DNA from: Xanthocytophaga agilis
Lineage (GTDB): Bacteria > Bacteroidota > Bacteroidia > Cytophagales > 172606-1
Length of the DNA: 64,000 bases
Assembly (NCBI RefSeq): GCF_030068605.1
Contig: NZ_JASJOU010000009.1
Location: 310,001 to 374,000 of the forward strand
Reading direction: 5' to 3'
Shown here: piece by piece, positions 9,283-17,701 of the stretch
How positions within the stretch are numbered: the first letter of the stretch is position 1
How the letters are laid out: the number at the start of each line of letters is the position of its first letter
Position numbers and translations under genes: made by a program
Notes under the pieces: model-generated
The model's input: the letters and a program-made list of their open reading frames with translations, nothing else
Told to the model about the DNA's origin: nothing
Database searches by the model: none

Positions 9283-9313
9283 AAGCTTGCTGTGAGTAAT
9301 AATCAGCAAGCTT
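9283..9313. terminator. second hairpin in tandem
   Basis: A perfect 10-bp stem (AAGCTTGCTG at 9283-9292, CAGCAAGCTT at 9304-9313) followed by TTGTATATATT. It may be a back-up terminator for the E2 gene. Confidence 0.6.
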
Positions 9314-9437
9314 TTGTATATATTACCCTTCTCAAAACACAAAATGTAGAAATATTTGTATTTTGGGTCCTACGAATCTCTATTATCCCAGACCAGCTAT
9401 TGCCATCAGGCTGTATTGATTGTTCAGTACAATTACT

Positions 9438-10829
9438 ATGAGAAGAAATGCCGTTTATAATACCATTGCTTTTATATTAAGCGTTACTATTCTTATCAAT
9501 ATCAGTATTCTTGCTTACAACCGTATTCAGAATCTGGTAAACTCTTCTGAGAAGGTAGAACATACTTACCAAACACTGCTCTATGTAGAAGAAATGTTTA
9601 CAAATCTACGTTCAGCAGTTAACGCCCAACGTGGTTATCTTTTATCAGGAGACTCTCTACATCTGATAAACTATCACCAATACAAAAAGGATACATACAG
9701 CAAATTACATCAGACAGATAGTATAACAAGTGACAATCCAATACAAACACACAATCTGGATACATTACGTCAACTGCTTGACCAAAGATTTGCCAATCTG
9801 GATTCTCTTGTTGCTGTCTACCAGGCTACTTATACCCCAACTAGTACTGTATTTCGAGGAGACATCTCTTATGATCGGAAAACCACAGAGTTACTATTAG
9901 CAAAGTTAAGATCCATTCGTGCCCATGAACAGAAACTCAAAGAAGAACGTACACTTATCAAAAACGCCAGTGAAGCTGCAGCACCTGTTTTTCTTCTTAT
10001 TCTGGCAATAATTACCTTATTCCTGTTAATATTTTCGTTTCTGATACTTAATAAAGAGCTAAGAAGAAGACTGGCAACTCAAATAGAACTAGAATTAAAA
10101 GTAGAAGCTTTAAACCGCTCTAACCAAGAACTGGAACAGTTTGCCTATGTAGCCTCTCATGACTTACAAGAGCCTCTGCGTAAGATTATGACCTTCGGAT
10201 CGATGCTTAAGACAAAACAAAAAGATAAACTTGATCAGGAAGGCAATCGTACACTGGATACTATTATGGATCTGAGTCGTAGAATGAAACAATTGATTGA
10301 AGATTTACTTAGCTTTTCACGTATTGTCAATCAAAATCAATCTTTTGTCAGTACAGATCTAAACTTACTTCTCAAACAAGTGCTTGAGGATCTGTCAGAG
10401 CCTATTCAACAACAACAGGCCCAGATTTCTATTGATAAACTGCCTACACTAAGAGTACAACCTGTACAAATCCAGCAATTGTTCCAAAACCTGCTCCTGA
10501 ATTCTTTAAAATATGCTAAGCCAGGGGTGCCTCCTATCATTCAGATTTCTTCACAAATCTCAAATAGCCAGGAGCTCAACCTCAGCGAAAATATGATTAG
10601 CCGATCCTTTTATAAAATACAGATAGCAGACAATGGAATTGGATTTGAACAGGAATATGCAGAAAAGATATTTACTATATTTCAACGTTTGCATACTCAG
10701 GAAGAATATAAAGGGACTGGAGTTGGATTGGCCGTATGCAAGCGGGTTGTCACCAATCATGGAGGCTATATTCAGGCCATTAGTACGCCTGCTCAGGGAG
10801 CGATTTTCTCTATCTACCTGCCAGCCTAA
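9438..10829 (+). CDS. CHASE3-type sensor histidine kinase
   Basis: A 463-residue membrane kinase. A first transmembrane segment (about residues 7-28), a periplasmic CHASE3-like helical sensor (about 30-170, with NAQRGYLLSG), and a second transmembrane segment (about 177-202) precede a coiled coil. HisKA has the phospho-acceptor His241 in ASHDLQEPLRK. The ATPase domain shows the N box (NLLLNSLKYA), ADNGIGF, IFQRLH and GTGVGLAVCKRVV. The class resembles phytochrome-like kinases. No response regulator is adjacent, so it is an orphan kinase. The ATG at 9438 was preferred to a TTG at 9420. The ligand is unknown. Confidence 0.9.
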   Translation: MRRNAVYNTIAFILSVTILINISILAYNRIQNLVNSSEKVEHTYQTLLYVEEMFTNLRSAVNAQRGYLLSGDSLHLINYHQYKKDTYSKLHQTDSITSDNPIQTHNLDTLRQLLDQRFANLDSLVAVYQATYTPTSTVFRGDISYDRKTTELLLAKLRSIRAHEQKLKEERTLIKNASEAAAPVFLLILAIITLFLLIFSFLILNKELRRRLATQIELELKVEALNRSNQELEQFAYVASHDLQEPLRKIMTFGSMLKTKQKDKLDQEGNRTLDTIMDLSRRMKQLIEDLLSFSRIVNQNQSFVSTDLNLLLKQVLEDLSEPIQQQQAQISIDKLPTLRVQPVQIQQLFQNLLLNSLKYAKPGVPPIIQISSQISNSQELNLSENMISRSFYKIQIADNGIGFEQEYAEKIFTIFQRLHTQEEYKGTGVGLAVCKRVVTNHGGYIQAISTPAQGAIFSIYLPA

Positions 10830-10839
10830 AATAGATAGC

Positions 10840-10865
10840 AGTATTGAGTCCTATGTCTCAATACT
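10840..10865. terminator. convergent terminator
   Basis: A 9-bp stem (AGTATTGAG at 10840-10848, CTCAATACT at 10857-10865) lies between the kinase stop and the convergent DUF3347 gene. Confidence 0.75.
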
Positions 10866-10877
10866 ACCTCTACACAA

Positions 10878-11468
10878 TTATTTCTCAAATGTAAGTACTT
10901 CCTGTACCTCTCCACATTCAAGCATCTTATTTCCAAAATAAGGGTTCTTGATCTCTTTATTTACACTTAACCAATAGGCACCTTTATCATTCAGCGCCAT
11001 TGGACAATATTGTTTATAGACTGTGGTTTTGGCACCATAGGTATTAACAACCTCATACATAATCTTGGAAAGATCTTCGAAACCAGCTCTTTTGTCTTCT
11101 AACCCTTTTTCAGTTTGCAATGTTGTGACAGAGCGAATGATCATTGCTTTGGATGTTTTCCATTTAGTCTGAACTTCTGTGTTTAGTTTGGTAGTATCTA
11201 CCTTATTAGTAGCCTCAATTAGATCTGTAGCTTTCTGATTAATTTCAGAGGTATCAGATTTCACAAAACTATCCTTCAACATAAAATAGGAAGTTAATAC
11301 ACTTTCAAACTGATCAGGAGCAGCGAGTGATGGCTTCACAACAATGGGTGCTGGCAAATCCATTTCTTCAGACTCTTCTGCTTTCTGTTGTTCGTTAGCA
11401 GGTTGACAACTCATAAGACTTCCATATCCTACACAAAGTGCACACACATATACAAAGATTTTTTTCAT
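10878..11468 (-). CDS. DUF3347 lipoprotein
   Basis: A 196-residue lipoprotein: signal with lipobox SLMSC, then a short acidic linker and the DUF3347 domain (PF11827). Family marks are visible: a helical region, then QYCPMAL, GAYWLS, IKNPYFGNKML and ECGEV. The conserved Cys, Met and His-like residues of this family occur beside copper efflux (CusB-like) proteins, so metal binding in the periplasm is plausible. No efflux genes are adjacent here. The ATG at 11468 (MKKIF) gives a proper signal; an upstream in-frame Met at 11513 would add 15 non-signal residues. Confidence 0.85.
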   Translation of the reverse strand: MKKIFVYVCALCVGYGSLMSCQPANEQQKAEESEEMDLPAPIVVKPSLAAPDQFESVLTSYFMLKDSFVKSDTSEINQKATDLIEATNKVDTTKLNTEVQTKWKTSKAMIIRSVTTLQTEKGLEDKRAGFEDLSKIMYEVVNTYGAKTTVYKQYCPMALNDKGAYWLSVNKEIKNPYFGNKMLECGEVQEVLTFEK

Positions 11469-11964
11469 ATGCTGTAAATGATTTGATAAATACCTAAAAA
11501 CACTAATTATCAATTATTTAACTCCAAAAAATCCTGCTTTCGCTTAAAGAATTAAGAAATAAACAAGAATATGCAAATATAGATGTTTACATTTCAACAA
11601 GGATACAAACCAATACCTAAAATTGGTTCTTTTTTGCAGGAATTTCTGCAAAAATAGTAGTCCCAATTCTACTCTACCCAAGTTAAAAGTATCTGAATTG
11701 CACAGAAACTTCCAGTTAATAAGTATAGCCAAGCAGAAGTATTTAGAAAAATCCTCCACAGGATTCCAGCAAGAGTGTACCAGGTGTTCAGTATTTAAAA
11801 ATTTTATCTAGTTATCATTTATAAACCTTTCAGCAAAATTTCTGGTAAATCCAGCAATGTACTCTGTGCTGTCACTTACCACAGGTATCTGTATATGTGC
11901 CCATTATGATTCCTGAGCATTTTTAGAATGAACAAACTATACTTACGATTACACCTTTCCGTTT
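11469..11964. other. gene-free stretch
   Basis: About 500 bases without a convincing gene; overlapping short frames on both strands lack any recognisable pattern. One 9-bp hairpin (TTTTTGCAG at 11631-11639, CTGCAAAAA at 11646-11654) is present. The stretch must hold the divergent promoters of the DUF3347 and glycosyltransferase genes. Confidence 0.4.
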
Positions 11965-13137
11965 ATGACAACATTTCACCACAACTCAACTACAAAACCC
12001 TTAGATTTATGGGTCAGCGATGAATTGCTTTCCCCTAATCCTTCAGCACGACCATGTCCTTTATTAATGCATCTTTCAGAAGCAGACACAAGTACACAAA
12101 CACTTTTCTGGAATCCACTGAGAGCTGTGTTACCTGGATTGGTCAGAGTACATCGATTCAAAAACATTGAAGATGCTGGTAATCTGGTAGTAATACCTCA
12201 TGATGCAAAAGAATGGATGTTTCAAAAGAGACTAGGTGAACTACGTAACTATATACGTAGGGTATTAGCAACTGGCCGAACAGTTGTAACATTTGCAGGT
12301 GGAATGGAATATGAACCACAACCAGGAGAAATTGTATTTGCAACTTCTGTTTATCAGTATCCAGGAGAAAAGTTGCTCCCTATACCAACCTGGATATATG
12401 ACATAGGGCATTTAATCACTCCTATTACCAAACCAGCTACTCCAACTATTGCCTTTGATGGCAATACAAAATATTCCAGTACCATAAACAAGTTGACCAA
12501 ACCCATCCCTGTACCAGATGCAGTAATCTATAAGCTGGCTTTAAGCCGTACGCTAGGACGTACCCTGGATATCAAATATCGCTTTATGATTCCAAGGTTG
12601 TTACGCCAGCGTGTATTAAAAGCAGTAAGAGCAGCTAGTAATCTAAAATCTCATCTTGTAGAGCGAGATCATTTCTTTGTACTGGCAGAGGAGGAACGAG
12701 TAAAGGCACGTGCAGAATATTTGCGCAGTACACAGGAACATGCGTATATACTTTGTATGCGAGGCGATGCAAATGGTGATTTTCGTACCTATGAAGTATT
12801 ATCAGCCGGGCGTATCCCTGTCATCATAGATACAAAACTACAGTTACCACCACTACAAGGTTTAAAATGGGAAGACTTTTGTGTATTTGTCCCACTAACA
12901 AAACTGGATCAGATTGGAGAGATAGTTCAACAGTTCCATGCAAAACTAACGGAAGAAACGTTTCAGGAAAAATGCCAGATGGCAAGAGCTGCGTTTGACC
13001 AATTGCTTCCTCATAATTTTATTGTGCATGTGATCAATGAGATTCATGCTCGTGTAGCATCCAGTAGTAAGGATATTCCGGTTATAGCAGGTGCGGCTAC
13101 AACTGAAACAACGTATCAAAGGCCAGGTAAAAAATAA
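11965..13137 (+). CDS. exostosin (GT47-like) family glycosyltransferase
   Basis: A 390-residue soluble protein. The C-terminal half carries the exostosin pattern (PF03016): RGDANGDFRTYEVLSAGRIPVI, then LPPLQGLKWEDFCVFVPL, which forms the nucleotide-sugar binding part of a GT-B fold. The N-terminal half (residues about 15-200) is variable, as expected for acceptor specificity. Such enzymes add sugars to surface polysaccharides or glycans. No other glycan gene is adjacent, so the product cannot be inferred. It shares a terminator hairpin with the convergent ypdA-like gene. The ATG at 11965 is the first in frame. Confidence 0.8.
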   Translation: MTTFHHNSTTKPLDLWVSDELLSPNPSARPCPLLMHLSEADTSTQTLFWNPLRAVLPGLVRVHRFKNIEDAGNLVVIPHDAKEWMFQKRLGELRNYIRRVLATGRTVVTFAGGMEYEPQPGEIVFATSVYQYPGEKLLPIPTWIYDIGHLITPITKPATPTIAFDGNTKYSSTINKLTKPIPVPDAVIYKLALSRTLGRTLDIKYRFMIPRLLRQRVLKAVRAASNLKSHLVERDHFFVLAEEERVKARAEYLRSTQEHAYILCMRGDANGDFRTYEVLSAGRIPVIIDTKLQLPPLQGLKWEDFCVFVPLTKLDQIGEIVQQFHAKLTEETFQEKCQMARAAFDQLLPHNFIVHVINEIHARVASSSKDIPVIAGAATTETTYQRPGKK

Positions 13138-13162
13138 TCAGGTGTGTGATAAATAAAGTAAT

Positions 13163-13200
13163 AGCTGCCAGTTTGGAAAGTATACATCCAACTGGCAGCT
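13163..13200. terminator. convergent hairpin terminator
   Basis: An 11-bp perfect stem (AGCTGCCAGTT at 13163-13173, AACTGGCAGCT at 13190-13200) separates the glycosyltransferase and YpdA genes. Confidence 0.85.
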
Positions 13201-13205
13201 GACTT

Positions 13206-14210
13206 TTATATCCGCATAATCAGATTTTTAACAGGACGAACAGGACGACCCGCAATATGATCTACCAAAGCCTGAGCATGTTCACGTCCATTTTCAATGA
13301 AGACTTTTTCTGTATGAATACCAGCCACCACAGTTCCACACACATACAAACCCTTTACATTAGTCTCAAAGGTCTGATTATCATAACTAGGAACCATTAC
13401 ATCATTTAATTGAATCCCTGACCGAAAAAGCAATTTAACATCAGGAACATATCCAGCCAGTATGAATACAAAATCAGCAGGTAAGGTAGATTCTTCCTGA
13501 GTGTGAACATTCTGAATAATCAACGAGTCAGAAGCAATCGATTTTACAGTTGAATTGAAAATAGCTTTGATCTTCCCTTCCTTTATCCGATTCTTCACAT
13601 CGGGTATCAACCAGTATTTTACAGTTTGCCTTAAATCTTCATTTCTGTGCACAATAGTGACATCTACATCATGCCGATACAGTTCTAATGCAGCCTCCAC
13701 AGCAGAGTTAGCTCCTCCAACAATAACAACTTTTGAATATGAGTATTTATAAGGTTCATCGTAGTAATGAGACACATGAGGTAACTCTTCTCCTGGCACA
13801 TTCAACTTACGAGGAACATCAAAATAGCCAGTTGCAATCACCACATTCTTTGCATAATATGTCTCACCTTTTGCTGTGAATACATGAAAAATGTCATCTT
13901 TCTTTTCAATGCCGATTACTTCAGTAAACAACTTGAAGTTCAAATCGAAATATCCGGCAACTTTTCTGTAATACTGTAGTGCTTCTTCTCTGTTTGCCTT
14001 AACATTGGAAATAGGAAAAGGAATACCTCCAATCTCAATATTTTCAGCTGTTGAAAAGAAACGCATCCGGCGTGGATATCGACGGATTGACTCTGTAATA
14101 CTGCCTTTCTCAAGAATAATATGACTAAGCTTACTTTTTACAGCTTCAATGGCAACTGCCAATCCACAAGGCCCTCCTCCCACAACTAGTATATCTACTA
14201 TTTCACTCAT
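13206..14210 (-). CDS. ypdA: YpdA family bacillithiol disulfide reductase
   Basis: A 334-residue flavoprotein of the thioredoxin-reductase-like group. The N-terminal FAD site is VGGGPCGLAVAIEA (about residues 10-23), followed by the YpdA-typical ESIRRYPRRMRFFSTAE segment. The NADPH Rossmann motif is VVIVGGANSAVEAALEL (about 160-176). It lacks the CxxC pair of thioredoxin reductases. Known YpdA proteins reduce bacillithiol disulfide with NADPH, and many Bacteroidota make bacillithiol. The C-terminal segment TVVAGIHTEKVFIENGR fits the family. It is a single-gene unit, so the assignment rests on sequence pattern alone. Confidence 0.88.
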   Translation of the reverse strand: MSEIVDILVVGGGPCGLAVAIEAVKSKLSHIILEKGSITESIRRYPRRMRFFSTAENIEIGGIPFPISNVKANREEALQYYRKVAGYFDLNFKLFTEVIGIEKKDDIFHVFTAKGETYYAKNVVIATGYFDVPRKLNVPGEELPHVSHYYDEPYKYSYSKVVIVGGANSAVEAALELYRHDVDVTIVHRNEDLRQTVKYWLIPDVKNRIKEGKIKAIFNSTVKSIASDSLIIQNVHTQEESTLPADFVFILAGYVPDVKLLFRSGIQLNDVMVPSYDNQTFETNVKGLYVCGTVVAGIHTEKVFIENGREHAQALVDHIAGRPVRPVKNLIMRI

Positions 14211-14282
14211 TTTATCATAGGTTTAAAAATTAATCATCCATTTATAGGATAGAGCATAAAGTAAAAATGCCCATAAAATATA

Positions 14283-14320
14283 TACGGGGCAAGACTTTTA
14301 TCAGAAAGCCTTGCCCCGTA
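14283..14320 (-). terminator. hairpin terminator
   Basis: An 11-bp perfect stem (TACGGGGCAAG at 14283-14293, CTTGCCCCGTA at 14310-14320) follows the outer-membrane gene on the minus strand and runs into TATATTTTAT. Confidence 0.85.
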
Positions 14321-14351
14321 TCAGAAAATTGACTTTTCACAAAAAAAGTTC

Positions 14352-14978
14352 TTAATGCAATCCTCTTCTGGCTCTTTTTTTTGATCCAAACTCAAAAGAG
14401 GTATTTACAGATACAACAGAGTTTCGAACCGTAGGCTCTGCCTGTGAGATATTAGTAATACCCGGTGCGACCCGTGCATCCACTACCCACCAAATTTTTT
14501 CCAGTTGCATCCGGATACCAAAACCCAAAATAGCACTTACATCTGTTTTTTTAAATTGCGGAGTGATATCACCTGCTAATGAGTTGTGAGCACCGAGCAA
14601 ATAGCTAAACTGAGGACCAGCAAAAAGAAATGGCGTACTGCGTGTCTTAGACCAAAAGTAATATTTAAAGAGTAAAGGTACTGCTATATAGCTTAGCGTT
14701 GTACGAGATGTAACTTTTACAGTATTGCGTAATCGGCCACCTTGTCTGGAGTATAGTATTTCACCTCCAAAGTTTAAACTACTATTCCCAGTATAATTCC
14801 AGGAAAAACCAACATTAAAATCAGGTAACACATTATAATTTGTTGCTCCTTTTCCCTGAAGGTCTTTGATATTCCCTCCAAGTTTAGGCCCCATTGTAAA
14901 ACTTTGTGCATTGATGTATTGAACACTTCCAAACAGGAATATCCCCAGAAAGAAAGTATAAAGAATAGATTTATTCAT
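14352..14978 (-). CDS. outer-membrane beta-barrel protein (PorT-like)
   Basis: A 208-residue secreted protein with signal peptide (residues 1-24, cleavage after INA). The mature part shows GPKLGGN and repeated strands (GGEILYSRQGG, YIAVPLLFKYYF, FLFAGPQFSYLLGA, SAILGFGIRMQL) typical of eight-stranded OMP_b-brl / PorT-type barrels. The C-terminus ends in SKKRARRGLH, a basic tail that is unusual because most barrels end in an aromatic residue. The ATG at 14978 was preferred over 15002 because it gives a clean signal peptide. Function is unknown; outer-membrane location is inferred. Confidence 0.8.
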   Translation of the reverse strand: MNKSILYTFFLGIFLFGSVQYINAQSFTMGPKLGGNIKDLQGKGATNYNVLPDFNVGFSWNYTGNSSLNFGGEILYSRQGGRLRNTVKVTSRTTLSYIAVPLLFKYYFWSKTRSTPFLFAGPQFSYLLGAHNSLAGDITPQFKKTDVSAILGFGIRMQLEKIWWVVDARVAPGITNISQAEPTVRNSVVSVNTSFEFGSKKRARRGLH

Positions 14979-15196
14979 AATCGGGTTGTTTGTAAAATAC
15001 AAGCAGTGTAGTTAGAACGTAAAAATGCTTTTCTTCTTTTGCTAAGAGCAAACACATGCATTTAACGGGATTTCTGATTTTTTGTTAACACCTAATCAAA
15101 AAATCGTAACTGTTCTGTCAAAATAAAGTCAGCTACAGAAGTTTTCACTTTACATCTATAGCTGACCAGCTCTATTCATAGTCAATGTATCTGTTG

Positions 15197-16271
15197 TTAT
15201 TGCTCCATGAGCCAGGCTTTCAAAAATTCATCAATCTCTCCGTTCAATACAGCTTCTGTGTTTGAAGTCTGATACCCTGTGCGATGGTCTTTGACACGTC
15301 TGTCATCCAGAACGTAGCTTCGGATCTGAGATCCCCACTCAATCTTTTTCTTGCCAGCCTCAATCTCAGCAACTGCCTCCATACGTTTACGCATCTCCAG
15401 TTCATATAACTGCGAACGTAACAATCGCATAGCATTTTCCTTGTTTTGTAACTGAGAACGAGATTCCTGGTTTTTGATCACAATACCAGACGGCTTGTGA
15501 TACAAACGAACCGCAGTTTCCACTTTGTTAACGTTCTGTCCACCAGCACCACCGGAACGAAAAGTTTCCCATTCGATATCGGAATCCTTAACATCTATTT
15601 CAATGGAATCATCAATCAAAGGATATACATAGACAGAGGCAAAGGATGTATGGCGCCGTGCATTAGAGTCGAAAGGAGAAACACGTACTAAACGATGTAC
15701 GCCATTCTCGCCTTTTAAATACCCATAGGCCAGATCTCCTTCAAACTGCAATGTCACAGACTTAACACCTGCCACATCCCCTTCCTGAAAGTCTTGCTCA
15801 ATCACCTTATATCCATTTTTCTCACCCCACATAATATACATACGCATCAGCATACTTGCCCAGTCACAACTTTCTGTTCCACCAGCTCCTGCTGTAATCT
15901 GCACAACTGCACTTAGCTGATCTTCCTCAGCACCAAGCATCTTTTTGAATTCCAGTTCTTCTATGGATCTGGAAACTTTTGCGTATTCAGCATCAATTTC
16001 TTCTTCTGCTACATCTCCCATCTGGTAGAACTCATACAATGTTTCCAGATCTCCATATCCCGTTTCAACAGCATCATAATCAGCGGTCCAGAACTTGAGT
16101 GAACGGATACTTTTGAGTATTTTCTCAGCCTCCTTCGGATTATTCCAGAAATCAGGTTGTAGTGTTATTTTTTCAAGGCTTTGAACTTCTTCTTTCTTAT
16201 GATCGTAGTCAAAGATACCCCCTTAAAGCCGAGATACGGGCTTTCAACTCTTTGAGTTGTTCTGTTGTCAT
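15197..16271 (-). CDS. prfB: peptide chain release factor 2, programmed +1 frameshift
   Basis: Release factor 2 ends translation at UGA and UAA. The gene is one unit of two frames: a 20-codon segment from the ATG at 16271 ([20 protein letters not shown]), an in-frame TGA at 16211-16209, then after skipping one base the main frame from GAC at 16210 to the stop at 15197. The full product has about 357 residues, the usual RF2 length. Domain marks are the SPF anticodon-like tripeptide (VRVSPFDSN) and the GGQ motif ([13 protein letters not shown]). The frameshift autoregulates RF2: low RF2 slows reading at TGA and favours the shift. The divergent neighbour is rarA. Confidence 0.97.
16208..16223 (-). 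promoter_or_regulatory. RF2 programmed frameshift site
   Basis: Read on the minus strand: AGGGGG TAT CTT TGA C. The Shine-Dalgarno-like AGGGGG, slippery CTT and TGA-C stop context are identical in layout to the classical prfB signal. Confidence 0.96.
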
Positions 16272-16327
16272 GTTAGTATAAAAGTTTAGTATGAATGGTA
16301 AACGTACCAAATCAAAATTTCAGGGTG

Positions 16328-16335
16328 CAAAGATA
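16328..16335 (-). promoter_or_regulatory. -7 box for prfB
   Basis: TATCTTTG on the minus strand, followed by CACCC, 57 bp before the prfB ATG. It mirrors the rarA promoter on the other strand. Confidence 0.7.
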
Positions 16336-16381
16336 CGGTTTTCACTGATAAAAACAGAATAAGGGCATTTACAGAAAATAG

Positions 16382-16389
16382 TATCTTTG
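16382..16389 (+). promoter_or_regulatory. -7 box for rarA
   Basis: TATCTTTG on the plus strand followed by CACCC, 32 bp before the rarA ATG. It fits TAnnTTTG. Confidence 0.7.
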
Positions 16390-16420
16390 CACCCATCTAC
16401 TTTAAAACCAGATTATACCA

Positions 16421-17686
16421 ATGAGTTCCCAACCTCTTGCAGAACGAATACGTCCTAAAAAACTTGATGAAGTAATAGGGCAACCGCATTTAGTAGGTGA
16501 AAATAGTGTATTACGTCGGGTACTAGCTTCCGGTCATATTCCTTCTATGATCTTGTGGGGTCCCCCAGGTGTTGGTAAAACAACATTAGCTACTTTAATT
16601 GCACATGAGGCAGGGTTACCCTTTTTCACATTAAGTGCAATAAGTTCAGGTGTCAAGGAAGTACGTGAGGTAATTGAACTAGCAAAGGCACATGGCAAAG
16701 CCATTTTGTTCATTGACGAAATTCACCGCTTTAACAAAAGTCAGCAGGATGCATTACTGGGAGCAGTAGAACGTGGTACTATTACCCTCATTGGCGCAAC
16801 CACCGAAAATCCTTCTTTTGAAGTAAATTCCGCCTTGTTATCTCGTTCACAAGTATACATCCTGAAAGCACTTACTCCTGAAGATCTTATCCAGTTGATT
16901 CATATTGCTCTCAAAAAAGACAAACTGCTTGCAGAAAAGACTGTCGAAGTACATGAAACCGAAGCGTTACTAAACATTTCAGGAGGCGATGCCCGAAAAT
17001 TACTAAATCTGTTGGAATTGGTAATCAATGCTTTTCCCACTGGACAAGACATAGTCATTACAGATGATAAAGTCATGGAAATAGCCCAACGTCGGGTAGC
17101 TTTATATGACAAAGGCGGAGAGCAACACTATGATATCATTTCCGCTTTCATCAAGTCTATCCGTGGAAGTGATCCCAATGCAGCAGTTTACTGGTTGGCC
17201 CGCATGCTGGCAGGAGGCGAAGATATTAAGTTCATTGCACGCCGTCTTGTCATCCTTGCTTCCGAGGATATTGGCAATGCAAATCCCAATGCACTTTTGC
17301 TGGCTACCAGTTGCATGCAGGCGATACAAATGGTGGGTATGCCTGAGGCAGAAATCATTTTGTCACAATGTGTAGTCTTTTTAGCTACTTCTGTGAAAAG
17401 TAATTCTTCCTATGTTGCCATAAAAAAAGCAAATGAACTGATACGTATGAAAGGCGACCTGCCTGTACCTTTACATATACGCAATGCACCAACAAAACTT
17501 ATGAAACAACAAGGGTATGGGCAAAATTACCAATATGCCCACGACTATGAAGGAAACTTTGTAAATCAGGAATTTTTACCTGCAGATATTTCAGGAGTCA
17601 AACTGTATGATCCCGGTAATAATACAAGGGAAAATGAACTTAGAAAACAGCTTAAAAATCAGTGGGGTACTAAATACAATTACTAG
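16421..17686 (+). CDS. rarA: replication-associated recombination protein A
   Basis: A 421-residue AAA+ ATPase of the RarA/MgsA/WRNIP1 family that acts at stalled replication forks. Visible motifs: AERIRPKKLDEVIGQ at the start, Walker A WGPPGVGKTTLA (about residues 46-57), Walker B ILFIDEIHRFN, sensor 1 IGATTENPSFEVN, and the family C-terminal part KSIRGSDPNAAVYWLARML and LPVPLHIRNAPTKLMKQQGYG. Length is normal. It is transcribed divergently from prfB and is convergent with the histidine kinase gene, with only 15 bp between the two stop codons. Confidence 0.95.
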   Translation: MSSQPLAERIRPKKLDEVIGQPHLVGENSVLRRVLASGHIPSMILWGPPGVGKTTLATLIAHEAGLPFFTLSAISSGVKEVREVIELAKAHGKAILFIDEIHRFNKSQQDALLGAVERGTITLIGATTENPSFEVNSALLSRSQVYILKALTPEDLIQLIHIALKKDKLLAEKTVEVHETEALLNISGGDARKLLNLLELVINAFPTGQDIVITDDKVMEIAQRRVALYDKGGEQHYDIISAFIKSIRGSDPNAAVYWLARMLAGGEDIKFIARRLVILASEDIGNANPNALLLATSCMQAIQMVGMPEAEIILSQCVVFLATSVKSNSSYVAIKKANELIRMKGDLPVPLHIRNAPTKLMKQQGYGQNYQYAHDYEGNFVNQEFLPADISGVKLYDPGNNTRENELRKQLKNQWGTKYNY

Positions 17687-17701
17687 GATATGTTCTATAT
17701 C

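Noticed and set aside
11544-11811. short frames on both strands between DUF3347 and glycosyltransferase genes
   Set aside because: They overlap each other on opposite strands, with low-complexity residues; neither looks coding.
15197-16039. prfB as a truncated or frameshifted pseudogene
   Set aside because: The upstream 20 codons and TGA slip site show programmed frameshifting.
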